A stretch of 64,000 nucleotides of DNA from Rhizobium sp. EC-SD404. GTDB taxonomy: Bacteria > Pseudomonadota > Alphaproteobacteria > Rhizobiales > Rhizobiaceae. Shown piece after piece: positions 28,752 to 37,144 of the stretch. The translations under genes and the position numbers were made by a program. The DNA is taken from the NCBI RefSeq assembly GCF_902498825.1, contig NZ_LR701459.1, forward strand, positions 514,527 to 578,526. The letters run 5' to 3'. Under the pieces are notes generated by a model. The model saw nothing but the letters and a program-made list of their open reading frames with translations, was not told the origin of the DNA and made no database searches. The stretch's first letter is position 1. Each line of letters starts with the position of its first letter.

Positions 28752-29007
28752 TTCTCTCTCCCTCTGCTCTCAAGTTGATCGGACGGCTCCTCCGCCGCCC
28801 GGCATTATCCGGCCGTCAAGAATAGGTGCGCCGCCAACGGTTCCGCAGTCTGGGTGGATAACCACCGGGTCGCTGGAACCGCGTTCAAACTTCTCGATAT
28901 GCAACGATGCCGACGCTCGGGCCTCTTCTCCTGATGGGGATGCTGGCACGGCATCGCGCGAGGGACAAGAACACTAACGGACAGTTGATTTGGGCCGGCG
29001 GCTCGCT

Positions 29008-30627
29008 TCAGCGGCGATCCTCGATGATCATGGCAGCGCCCTTTTCGGCGATCATGATCGTTGGCGAGTTGGTGTTGCCGGAGGTGATCGTCGGCATGAT
29101 GGAAGCGTCGACGATGCGTAGGCGATCGATCCCGCGTACCCGCAGGCGTTCGTCCACGACGGCCTGGGGGTCGTCCGCCAAGCCCATGCGGGCGGTGCCG
29201 ACGGGGTGGAAGATCGTCGTGCCGAGATCGCCCGCTGCCACGAGCATGTCTTCCTCGGACTCGATATGCGCGCCCGGCTTGTGCTCCTCGGGCCGATAGG
29301 GCGCCATGGCCGGTTGGCCGACGATGCGGCGCGCCCATTTGAGCGAGTCCACCGCAACGCGGCGATCTTCTTCAGTGGAGAGATAGTTGGGACGGATATC
29401 GGGCGCGTCCGAAGCTTCCGGACCGGAGATATGGATGGAGCCGCGGCTCGAGGGTCGCAGATTGCAGACGCTTGCCGTGAATGCATCGAAGGGATGCAGG
29501 CCTTCGCCCCAGACATCCAGCGACAGCGGCTGGAAATGGAATTCGAGATTGGCCGTCTCGTATTCGGGACTCGATCGCACGAAAGCGCCCATCTGCGACG
29601 GCGCCATGGTGAGCGGCCCGCGGCGGCGCAGTGCATAGTCCACACCCATCAGAGCGCGGCGGAAGAGCCGTGCATAATCGCCGTTCAAGGTGCGGATGCC
29701 TGTCACCTTGTAGACGGGACGGATCTGCAGATGGTCCTGCAGATTGGCGCCGACGCCCGGCAGATCGGCAATCGGCTCGATCCCGTGCGCACTGAGCACC
29801 GCGCCCGAGCCAATGCCTGACCGTTCCAGGATGCCGGGAGAAGCGACGGCGCCGGCGGAAACAATGATCTCGCCGGTCGCGCGGGCGATCACCCGGCGTC
29901 CGTTCTGGATATAGGAGATCGTCGTGGCGCGGCCGTTCTCGATGCCGACCTTCTCAACCAGAGCGCCGGTTTCGACGATCAGATTCTGGCGTTTGAGCGC
30001 GGGGCGCAGGAAGCCGCGAGAAGCACTCCAGCGGCGGCCGCGCTTCTGGTTGACCTGGAAGTAGGACGAGCCGGAATTGTCGCCTGAATTGAAGTCGTCG
30101 ATCTTGGCGATGCCCGCCTGTTCGGCGGCGTCGCGCAGACGGTCGAGGATCGGCCAGCTGATGCGGGGTTTTTCCACGCGCCATTCGCCGCCCTGCGCAT
30201 GGAAGCGGTTCGGCGGTGCCTCGTGGTCTTCGTGCTTCATGAAATGGGGCAGCACGTCGTCCCAGCCCCAGCCGGTAAGGCCCATCTGACGCCAGCCATC
30301 GTAGTCACGCGCCTGGCCGCGCATGTAGATCATCGCGTTGATGGCGGAGGAGCCGCCGAGCACCTTGCCGCGTGGATAGGCCAGCGTGCGTCCGTTCAGC
30401 CCAGGCTCGGCCGCAGTCTTGAACAGCCAGTCGGCACGCGGATTGCCGATGGCGAAGAGGTAGCCGACGGGGATGTGAAACCAGATCCAGTTGTCACGGC
30501 CGCCGCCTTCGAGCAGCAGCACGCGGTTGCGCGGATCGGCCGAAAGCCTGTTCGCGAGAACGCAGCCGGCCGAGCCCGCGCCGGCGATGATGTAGTCGAA
30601 CTGGCCGTCGTACTGCGTTTCCTCCAC
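29008..30627 (-). CDS. GMC-family oxidoreductase (choline/alcohol dehydrogenase-like)
   Basis: 539 residues from GTG at 30627, which follows GGGAGGAGAACCGC; the longer frame reaching 30795 runs into the acyl-CoA dehydrogenase and is rejected. FAD motif YIIAGAGSAGCVLANRLS (about 11-28), GMC block GGSSAINAMIYMRGQ, and the C-terminal active-site His of HPVGTARMG with Asn of NTNSPTIMIAEKGA. It lies 29 bases after the acyl-CoA dehydrogenase gene and is probably cotranscribed. Oxidises an alcohol to an aldehyde; nothing points to choline specifically. Confidence 0.92.
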   Translation of the reverse strand: MEETQYDGQFDYIIAGAGSAGCVLANRLSADPRNRVLLLEGGGRDNWIWFHIPVGYLFAIGNPRADWLFKTAAEPGLNGRTLAYPRGKVLGGSSAINAMIYMRGQARDYDGWRQMGLTGWGWDDVLPHFMKHEDHEAPPNRFHAQGGEWRVEKPRISWPILDRLRDAAEQAGIAKIDDFNSGDNSGSSYFQVNQKRGRRWSASRGFLRPALKRQNLIVETGALVEKVGIENGRATTISYIQNGRRVIARATGEIIVSAGAVASPGILERSGIGSGAVLSAHGIEPIADLPGVGANLQDHLQIRPVYKVTGIRTLNGDYARLFRRALMGVDYALRRRGPLTMAPSQMGAFVRSSPEYETANLEFHFQPLSLDVWGEGLHPFDAFTASVCNLRPSSRGSIHISGPEASDAPDIRPNYLSTEEDRRVAVDSLKWARRIVGQPAMAPYRPEEHKPGAHIESEEDMLVAAGDLGTTIFHPVGTARMGLADDPQAVVDERLRVRGIDRLRIVDASIMPTITSGNTNSPTIMIAEKGAAMIIEDRR

Positions 30628-30656
30628 GCGGTTCTCCTCCCTCGTTTCTGCGGCGC

Positions 30657-31874
30657 TTAAGACGTTTGCGCCTGTTCGTCCGGCCATTGCCAGAAGGTGC
30701 GCTCTTCTTTCTCCAGGAAGCGGCTCAGCACCATCTTGTGGACTTCGTCCGCACCATCGACCAGCCGGGCCTGGCGGGCGTATCGGTAGATCCATTCCAG
30801 AACGGTGTCCTTGGAATAGCCACGCGCCCCGTTGATCTGGATCGCGACATCGGCCGCGTCATGCAGAAGATTGGCGACGTGCACCTTCGCCATGGAAACC
30901 TCCTTGCGGGCATAGCTGCCTTGGTCGAGTTCCCACGCGGCCTTCATCACGAGAAGGCGTCCGATCTCGATGCGCATGGCGAGATCGCCCAACATCATCT
31001 GCACGCTTTCGCGCTTTGCCAGAAGTTCGCCGAAAGCGTGACGTTCGGAGGCATAGGCCCGGGCGATTTCCACGCAGCGCTTGGAGAGACCGAGCCAGCG
31101 CATGCAATGGGTGAGGCGTGCGGGTCCAAGCCGGATCTGCGTGACCTTCAGGCCGTCCCCTTCGCCCATGAGGACGTCTTCGACCGGCACTTCCAAGCCG
31201 TCGAACACCAGCTCGCAATGTCCGCCATGTTCCTCTGGTCCCATGATTTCGATGCGGCGCTCGATCGACCAGCCGGGTTGATCCTTGTGGAACATGAAGG
31301 CTGTCAGGCCACGGCGTTCATCGTCGGAGGTGCGTGCCATCAGGATGAAGTGGCTCGCCTCGGCTGCCCCGGTGATGTACCATTTGCGGCCTGAAATGAC
31401 GTAACGGTCGCCCTTCTTCTCCGCTTTCGTCAGCATCATCGATGGGTCCGAACCGCTTCCGGGCGCAGGCTCCGTCATGGCAAATGCGGAGCGCACCTTT
31501 CCGTCGACGATCGGAGCAAGCCAGCGCTTCTTCTGCTCAGGCGTCGCGACAGCTTCGAGCACCATCATGTTGCCGTCGTCGGGAGCCGCCGAATTGAAGA
31601 TGACAGGCCCGAAGATCGACCGGTTCATCTCCTCGTAGCAGACCGCCATGCCGACCTTGCCGAGACCTCGGCCGCCGGTTTCCTGCTTCAACTGCAGGCA
31701 CCAGAGGCCCTCCGAGCGGGCTTGGGCGCGAAGTTCATCTGCCAGATCGATGCGGATGTTCTCATGCGCATCGTAGGAGGACCGGTCCGCCTCCAACGGC
31801 AGGATGCGGTCTTCGACGAAACGGGCGATGCGATCGCGGTGGTCGGCGATCTCGCGTGGCAGATGAAAGTCCAT
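30657..31874 (-). CDS. Acyl-CoA dehydrogenase (ACAD10/11-like)
   Basis: 405 residues, full-length: N-terminal helical domain, middle beta domain (FAMTEPAPGSGSDPSMM, RKWYITGA) and C-terminal helical domain with INGARGYSKD. Where medium-chain enzymes have the catalytic Glu (EGT), this protein has the DGADEVH pattern, as in the ACAD10/ACAD11 group. It introduces a 2,3-double bond into an acyl-CoA with FAD. Paired with a GMC alcohol oxidase, suggesting successive oxidation of an alkyl or branched substrate. Confidence 0.92.
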   Translation of the reverse strand: MDFHLPREIADHRDRIARFVEDRILPLEADRSSYDAHENIRIDLADELRAQARSEGLWCLQLKQETGGRGLGKVGMAVCYEEMNRSIFGPVIFNSAAPDDGNMMVLEAVATPEQKKRWLAPIVDGKVRSAFAMTEPAPGSGSDPSMMLTKAEKKGDRYVISGRKWYITGAAEASHFILMARTSDDERRGLTAFMFHKDQPGWSIERRIEIMGPEEHGGHCELVFDGLEVPVEDVLMGEGDGLKVTQIRLGPARLTHCMRWLGLSKRCVEIARAYASERHAFGELLAKRESVQMMLGDLAMRIEIGRLLVMKAAWELDQGSYARKEVSMAKVHVANLLHDAADVAIQINGARGYSKDTVLEWIYRYARQARLVDGADEVHKMVLSRFLEKEERTFWQWPDEQAQTS

Positions 31875-31984
31875 GAATGCTCCTCCAGTCGGACGGGTGC
31901 TCCCACACCCGACCTCGATGTTCTGGATAGCGATCTATGGCGCAGGCTCCAACCCCGGCTTTTGGCGAGGACAGAGGCTTTTAA

Positions 31985-33511
31985 TCAAGCCTCGGGCGTG
32001 ATCAGCGAGCGGCCCGTCATGGCGGCAGGCTGCGCAATGCCAGCCATGGCAAGGAGTGTCGGTGCTACATCGGCGAGGATCCCGCTGCGGATGGTGCAAT
32101 GGCCGGGCATGCGCACGATGACGGGCACCGGGTTCAGCGTGTGGGCCGTGTGCGGCTGACCCGTGATGGCGTCGATCATCTCTTCGCAATTGCCGTGATC
32201 GGCGATGACGAGAAGTTGGCCGCCCGTGCGGTCGAGTGCTGCACAGACGCGGCCGATCGCGTGGTCGACGGTTTCGACGGCCTTCACGGCAGCATCGATG
32301 ATGCCGGTATGGCCCACCATGTCGGGGTTGGCGTAGTTGACGACGATCAGGTCGAACTTGCGGCTGTCGATCGCAGCGACCAGCGCGTCGGTCAGTTCAT
32401 GTGCCGACATCTCTGGCTGCAGATCGTAGGTCGCGACGGCCGGCGATGCGACGAGGATACGGTCTTCGCCTTCGAATGGTGTTTCGAGACCGCCATTCAG
32501 GAAATAGGTGACGTGCGGGTATTTCTCGGTTTCGGCCATGTGCAACTGCTGCAGGCCAGCCCTCGAAACCGTTTCGGCCAATCCGTCATTCAGCGTCTGC
32601 GGTGCAAAGAGCGGCGCAACCAACGGATCGAGCTCGCTGCCGTAGGACACCATGCCGATGGTGGACGAAAACGCGATCGGACGTTTGCGCTCGAAACCGT
32701 TGAAATCCGGATCGGTCAGTGCGCTCAGGATCTGGCGCGCACGGTCGGCGCGGAAGTTGAAGAAGATGAGCCCGTCCCCATCGCACATGCCGGCATAATC
32801 GCCGATGACGGTGGGCAGGATGAATTCGTCCGTCAGGGCCCTGGCCGTTGCCGTTTCGATGGCGTCGCGGGCAGAAACCGCGTGCTCGCCCTCGGCTTCG
32901 ACCATGGCGCCATAGGCTTTTCCGACGCGGTCCCAACGGCGGTCGCGGTCCATGGCGTAGTACCGGCCGCTGACGGTCGCTATCCGGGCGCCGGCGGGAA
33001 GCTCGGCCTCGAATGTCGCGAGGAATTCGCGCGCCGACGCCGGCGCGGTGTCGCGGCCATCGGTGAAGGCGTGGATCAGAACCTCGATTCCGGTGTCCGT
33101 CAGGATGCGCGCCAGGGCGACCGCATGATCCATGTGGGCGTGGACGCCGCCATCGGAAACGAGACCTGCGAGATGGCACCGACCGCCTGCGTTCAGGATC
33201 TTCTGCACGATACCGCTTTCGGCAACGCTTCGAGCAAGCTCGCCATTGGAAATCGCGGTGTCGATGCGGGGCAGGGTCTGCATCACGATGCGGCCAGCGC
33301 CGATATTGAGGTGGCCAACTTCGGAATTGCCCATCTGGCCTTCCGGGAGACCGACGGCCGGACCGAACGTCGTTAGCGTCGCATGGGGGCAGGTGGCGCG
33401 CAGCCGGTCGAAATTCGGCGTGCTGGCCAGCGCGACGGCATTGCCGGTCGTCTCGGCGCGCTCGCCCCAGCCGTCGAGGATCATGAGAAGGGTGGGCTTC
33501 GCGCGCTGCAT
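31985..33511 (-). CDS. gpmI: 2,3-bisphosphoglycerate-independent phosphoglycerate mutase
   Basis: 508 residues from ATG at 33511, which has AGAGGA eight bases upstream; ATGs at 33550 and 33520 lack a spaced site. LMILDGWGE at the N-terminus supplies the metal Asp, and the nucleophilic Ser is in GNSEVGHLNIGAG. Further metal ligands lie in DGRDT, YANPDMVGHTG and ADHGNCE. Converts 3- to 2-phosphoglycerate in glycolysis/gluconeogenesis. Stands alone; an inverted repeat GAGGCTT/AAGCCTC spans its stop codon. Confidence 0.95.
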   Translation of the reverse strand: MQRAKPTLLMILDGWGERAETTGNAVALASTPNFDRLRATCPHATLTTFGPAVGLPEGQMGNSEVGHLNIGAGRIVMQTLPRIDTAISNGELARSVAESGIVQKILNAGGRCHLAGLVSDGGVHAHMDHAVALARILTDTGIEVLIHAFTDGRDTAPASAREFLATFEAELPAGARIATVSGRYYAMDRDRRWDRVGKAYGAMVEAEGEHAVSARDAIETATARALTDEFILPTVIGDYAGMCDGDGLIFFNFRADRARQILSALTDPDFNGFERKRPIAFSSTIGMVSYGSELDPLVAPLFAPQTLNDGLAETVSRAGLQQLHMAETEKYPHVTYFLNGGLETPFEGEDRILVASPAVATYDLQPEMSAHELTDALVAAIDSRKFDLIVVNYANPDMVGHTGIIDAAVKAVETVDHAIGRVCAALDRTGGQLLVIADHGNCEEMIDAITGQPHTAHTLNPVPVIVRMPGHCTIRSGILADVAPTLLAMAGIAQPAAMTGRSLITPEA

Positions 33512-33751
33512 GATCGGCATCCTCTGGTCCAGGTCGTCCATCCGCTTCATGCGAGATGAGACGGCATGAAGCGCTGATGCCGCCCCGCGCAGCAGATGTC
33601 AAACGCTAGCGCGTGCGCTGGTCGGCAGGCCGAAAGGAAAGTGACGGCCAGCCGGAAAGGTGTCGAGCCGCGCTTTCGTCGGCCAATTGGTCGACCCAAA
33701 CCACTACGCGCGCCCAAGCTAGGCGGTGGCTCAATCGTGATGACCCGTCCT

Positions 33752-34474
33752 TCAATCGGAATCCGGGCCAAGGCCGGCGCGGCGTTTCAGCTGTTCGGGC
33801 TCGAGGATGATGACGTTGTGCGGACCGGCGGCGTCGATGACGCGATCGGACCTTAACCGCTTCAATCCCCGGCACACCGTTTCGACGGTCAGGCCGAGAT
33901 GATCCGCGATATCGACGCGCGACATGTCGAGCCGGACCCTGCTGCCGCGGCTTGTCGGACCGATCAGCCGCCCCGCAAGCCTCACCAGGAAATAGCTGAT
34001 GCTCTCGTCCGCATCCTTGTGGAGATGCATCAGCGTTTCCGTCTGAATATCCCAAGGCTCCCGATCGACGGCGCCTTTCACGGCTTCGAACTGGTTGGCC
34101 GGCAGATGCGAAAGCTCGACGCGGTGGACCCGGCGCAACCGGCACTCCTGGAGCGCCTCGGCCGTCAGCAGCCGCGTGCCGTCGTGAGAAAGGCTGAACA
34201 CGTCGTTGCTGACGATGAAGCTGGCGATCATGCGCTTGCCGTTGGGCTGGATGTGGGACAGCGCAATGAGACCGCTTTCCAGAAGATGGATGTCGCTGCC
34301 TGGGTCGCCTTCCACGAACAACGCACGTCCGGCCGCCAATGTCTCCGGCCGATGCGCGGAAAAGGCGCTTATAAGCGGGCTCGCCGGAACCTGCTGCAGG
34401 AGCGCCGATCGGTTCGGTGGATCCGGTTCATAACCGAGCCCGACCGTATTTGGCGGTCTGGCCGCCCTTTTCAT
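33752..34474 (-). CDS. Crp/Fnr-family regulator, FNR/FixK-type DNA-binding helix
   Basis: 240 residues from ATG at 34474. A cyclic-nucleotide-binding-like beta barrel (about 25-130, GRALFVEGDPGSDIHLLESG) precedes a winged helix with DIADHLGLTVETVCRGLKRL, nearly the FNR recognition helix (LGLTVETxxRxL), so TTGAT-N4-ATCAA-like sites are expected. No N-terminal cysteine cluster is present, so oxygen is not sensed through a 4Fe-4S centre as in FNR; it resembles FixK. It sits 47 bases beyond the chitinase stop and may read through from that operon. Confidence 0.88.
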   Translation of the reverse strand: MKRAARPPNTVGLGYEPDPPNRSALLQQVPASPLISAFSAHRPETLAAGRALFVEGDPGSDIHLLESGLIALSHIQPNGKRMIASFIVSNDVFSLSHDGTRLLTAEALQECRLRRVHRVELSHLPANQFEAVKGAVDREPWDIQTETLMHLHKDADESISYFLVRLAGRLIGPTSRGSRVRLDMSRVDIADHLGLTVETVCRGLKRLRSDRVIDAAGPHNVIILEPEQLKRRAGLGPDSD

Positions 34475-34520
34475 GTGCCTGAGATGGATCTGCACGGGTC
34501 TGTCCTCGATATATTTGAGA

Positions 34521-35744
34521 TCAATGGGTTCCGTTGAGCGCCTTGCCGACCGCATCGAGCAGGGCGCCGTCATCCGATCCGAGCTCCCAAAGGATCACGC
34601 CGGCATGGCCCTGTCGGCGGGCGAACTCGGTCTTTGCGGCGACGGAGCGGGCGTTGTCGTAGGATATCCAGACGCCGTCGGCGGCGTTGTAGAGGTAGGG
34701 CACCTCGGCTTGCTCGTTCCAGAAGGCTTCGAAGCCCTTGTCGAGCGGTCGAGCGGCGACGAGGTCCCTGTATGGGATGCCCTCACCGCTCCACGCTTCC
34801 GTGCCGTCAGGATCGCCGGGCAGGAGCAAGCCGTCGCCTGACCCCGAGACTTGCGAGAACGCTCGGCCATAGAACGGAATTCCGACCGCAAGCTTGGAAG
34901 CGGCAACCCCGGCTTCCTGCCAGGCTGCCATGCTGGCCGTGATGTTCGCGGCGGGCTCCGGGTCGTCGGCGATCGGTGCCAACGGTGCGTTGAAATTCGT
35001 GACCGTCGCGCCTGCATGGTAGTCGTAGGTCATCACGTTGATGCGGTCGACGTGAGCCGCGAGGTCGTCCGGATAGGTCGATGCGATCATGCCGGGCGAT
35101 GCTGCGACGGCAACGGTCAATTCCAACGTGCTTCCATTGGTGAAGCCATCCATCGCGTCGCGGATGCTGGCGAGAAGCAGCGACAGGTTTTCGCGATCGG
35201 CCGGCGTTCCATCCTGGAGGCCGCCGGCGACGGGGTACTCCCAGTCGATGTCGACGCCGTCGAACAGGCCGGGATAGGGACGAAAGAACACGTCCATGAT
35301 GGATTGCGCGAAGCGAGCCCTGCCGTCCGCGGTTGCGGCTAGACTGCTGAAGGGAGCCGATCCCGTCCAACCGCCGAAAGCCACGAGAATTTTCAGATGG
35401 GGATGAGCCTGTTTCAAGGCATAAAGGCGCTGGAAGGTGCCCGTTTCAGGGATGCCGAAATCTGGAGAGCCAAGCGACGATGGCTCACCGTCGCATTCGC
35501 CGACCTCCGAGCAGGGATCGGCCAGCGCCGCTTCGCCATCGTCGTCGATGGCTCCGAATGCGTAGATGATGTGCGTCAGTTGGTTGGCGGCAAGGTGGTT
35601 GATCAGGTCGGGTCGGTCGGCAGCGCTCCACCACGACAGATAGCCGGCCACGGTGAAGTCTTGAGCGCGGGCAACGGCAGCCGGAGCCGTCGCGAGCAGC
35701 AAGCCCGCGACCACTACGGTGAAGAGATGCTGCTGCCGCGCCAT
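34521..35744 (-). CDS. Secreted glycoside hydrolase family 18 chitinase-like protein
   Basis: 407 residues from ATG at 35744 (AGGG eight bases before); a GTG at 35750 overlapping the previous stop is the alternative. A signal peptide of about 28 residues ends ARAQ. The GH18 catalytic signature DGVDIDWE is intact at about 162-169 (acid Glu169), and the beta-3 motif is VAFGGWTGS (about 121-129). Substrate-assisted hydrolysis of beta-1,4-GlcNAc is expected. As third gene of the exopolysaccharide operon it may trim or release the polymer rather than feed on chitin. Confidence 0.9.
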   Translation of the reverse strand: MARQQHLFTVVVAGLLLATAPAAVARAQDFTVAGYLSWWSAADRPDLINHLAANQLTHIIYAFGAIDDDGEAALADPCSEVGECDGEPSSLGSPDFGIPETGTFQRLYALKQAHPHLKILVAFGGWTGSAPFSSLAATADGRARFAQSIMDVFFRPYPGLFDGVDIDWEYPVAGGLQDGTPADRENLSLLLASIRDAMDGFTNGSTLELTVAVAASPGMIASTYPDDLAAHVDRINVMTYDYHAGATVTNFNAPLAPIADDPEPAANITASMAAWQEAGVAASKLAVGIPFYGRAFSQVSGSGDGLLLPGDPDGTEAWSGEGIPYRDLVAARPLDKGFEAFWNEQAEVPYLYNAADGVWISYDNARSVAAKTEFARRQGHAGVILWELGSDDGALLDAVGKALNGTH

Positions 35745-35746
35745 CG

Positions 35747-37108
35747 TCACAGCCCTGCCGTCTGGCGCTCATCCTTGGCGCTGATGATGTTGAGCATGTC
35801 TCCCGGATGCATCTCGGTGAAGCTGTGAGCCTGTATATGCTGGAGGCCGTCCGGCGTGCGCCGCACGATCTCCATACGCATATGGCCGCCTTCCTCTTCC
35901 ATTGCCGTCGGGTCGAGCGTCGCTACACGCGCGAGCACCTGGGCAAGGCTCGACCGCGTCGCTTCTTCCTGCGCGACGGCTGCGCGCAGTGTCTGCAACT
36001 CGCGCTCGACGGCGATCTGCTGCTCGATTTCGCCGTCCCGTTCCTGAAGGCGGACTTCAGTGATGTTGCGCTCGATCCGCGTCATCGCCGCACGCAACTC
36101 GTTCCAGGCCGCGCGAGCGTTCGACAGTTCGCTGCGTGCGACATGCACATTCTGGTCGGTGGTTGCTCCCCGCCGACGCAGATCGTTCATCACCGCGACG
36201 CGCTCGATCTTTTCCATCATGGTCTCTTCCGAATCCGCGACGCTTTGCTCGACCAGCGCGCGCTCGGCGATGAGTGAGGTCAGGATCGTTTCGCGCGCAA
36301 CGCGACGGGCCTCGACGCCCTTGCGTTCAAGGTCCCTCAACGCTGTGGCTTCCGCCTGCAAATCCTCCGCGGCGCGCGGGCCGGCTACACTGAGCAACTG
36401 CTCGACGAGCCTCGAACTGTTGCGGTGGGTCTCATCTGCCAGGACAGAAGCGCGGGCCAAAACGCCCTTGAGCCGCGATTCGGCTTGGCGAACACGTTCC
36501 CGTTCGCGCACCAGATCGAGCTGGCGCCACTGATCGCCGTCAATTCGATCACTCGCGCCGGCAAGCGCAAGCGCGTGCATCACCGTCATGCCTGGAACGT
36601 AGGGGAAATGCCCCGGCTGCGGGATTGCCCCCGCCACGTAGACCGGCTCGCGCGCGGTGAGCTGAATCGCGACGGCGACATCTCCGTTGAACAGTTCCTT
36701 GAAACGGTTCTTCAGCGCATCTTCCAGTTGCGGGCTCGTCAGCATCGCGGTCTGGGTCGGGCCGATCAACGGCAGGAAGATGAAGCCGTCCTGCTGGATG
36801 ACGTATTCGCCGGTGAGCTCCGAGCGCTCGACCAACGAGGAGAGAACGCTGTCTTCGGCGCCGCCCAAATCCTCGCCGAAGCGTTCGAAGAAGGTGATGC
36901 GAAGCGTGTCTCCGATCACGAAAGCCGTGCGTGCTTCCACTGCAGACGGGGTAAGCGCCGCATGTTCGACAACGGGACGCAGCTTGAGATCCTCGGCGGA
37001 GATTGCGCCCGACGGCGCGAGCGTAAGAGATGCAAGGGCGGCGCCCGCGATGATCCAGGCAACCGCCCGGGCACTCGGCGAAGCTCGATCTGATTTGAGA
37101 GAATGCAT
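35747..37108 (-). CDS. ExoF-like exopolysaccharide export protein (OPX/Wza-type domain)
   Basis: 453 residues. Signal peptide (about 1-38), a Poly_export domain (about 63-125, FVIGDTLRITFFERFGE, EYVIQQDGFIFLPLIG), an SLBB-like segment (about 150-185, VYVAGAIPQPGHFPYVPGMT), a long alpha-helical coiled coil (about 195-400, rich in Glu/Arg) and a C-terminal beta segment. This matches rhizobial ExoF-type proteins, periplasmic and lacking the Wza C-terminal membrane helix. It lies 36 bases after the synthase fusion and its TGA overlaps the possible GTG of the chitinase. No Wzc-type copolymerase is encoded nearby. Confidence 0.85.
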   Translation of the reverse strand: MHSLKSDRASPSARAVAWIIAGAALASLTLAPSGAISAEDLKLRPVVEHAALTPSAVEARTAFVIGDTLRITFFERFGEDLGGAEDSVLSSLVERSELTGEYVIQQDGFIFLPLIGPTQTAMLTSPQLEDALKNRFKELFNGDVAVAIQLTAREPVYVAGAIPQPGHFPYVPGMTVMHALALAGASDRIDGDQWRQLDLVRERERVRQAESRLKGVLARASVLADETHRNSSRLVEQLLSVAGPRAAEDLQAEATALRDLERKGVEARRVARETILTSLIAERALVEQSVADSEETMMEKIERVAVMNDLRRRGATTDQNVHVARSELSNARAAWNELRAAMTRIERNITEVRLQERDGEIEQQIAVERELQTLRAAVAQEEATRSSLAQVLARVATLDPTAMEEEGGHMRMEIVRRTPDGLQHIQAHSFTEMHPGDMLNIISAKDERQTAGL

Positions 37109-37144
37109 GGTTTCATTCCTTGTTTCGCAATGGCCGTGAGGCGT

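Noticed and set aside
31974..31993. Inverted repeat GAGGCTT/AAGCCTC across the gpmI stop as a terminator
   Set aside because: The stem is only seven bases, overlaps the stop codon and lacks a downstream T-run; too weak to call.
34508..34520. TTGAGATCAA near the chitinase stop as an FNR-family operator
   Set aside because: No N4 spacer between half sites; probably chance.
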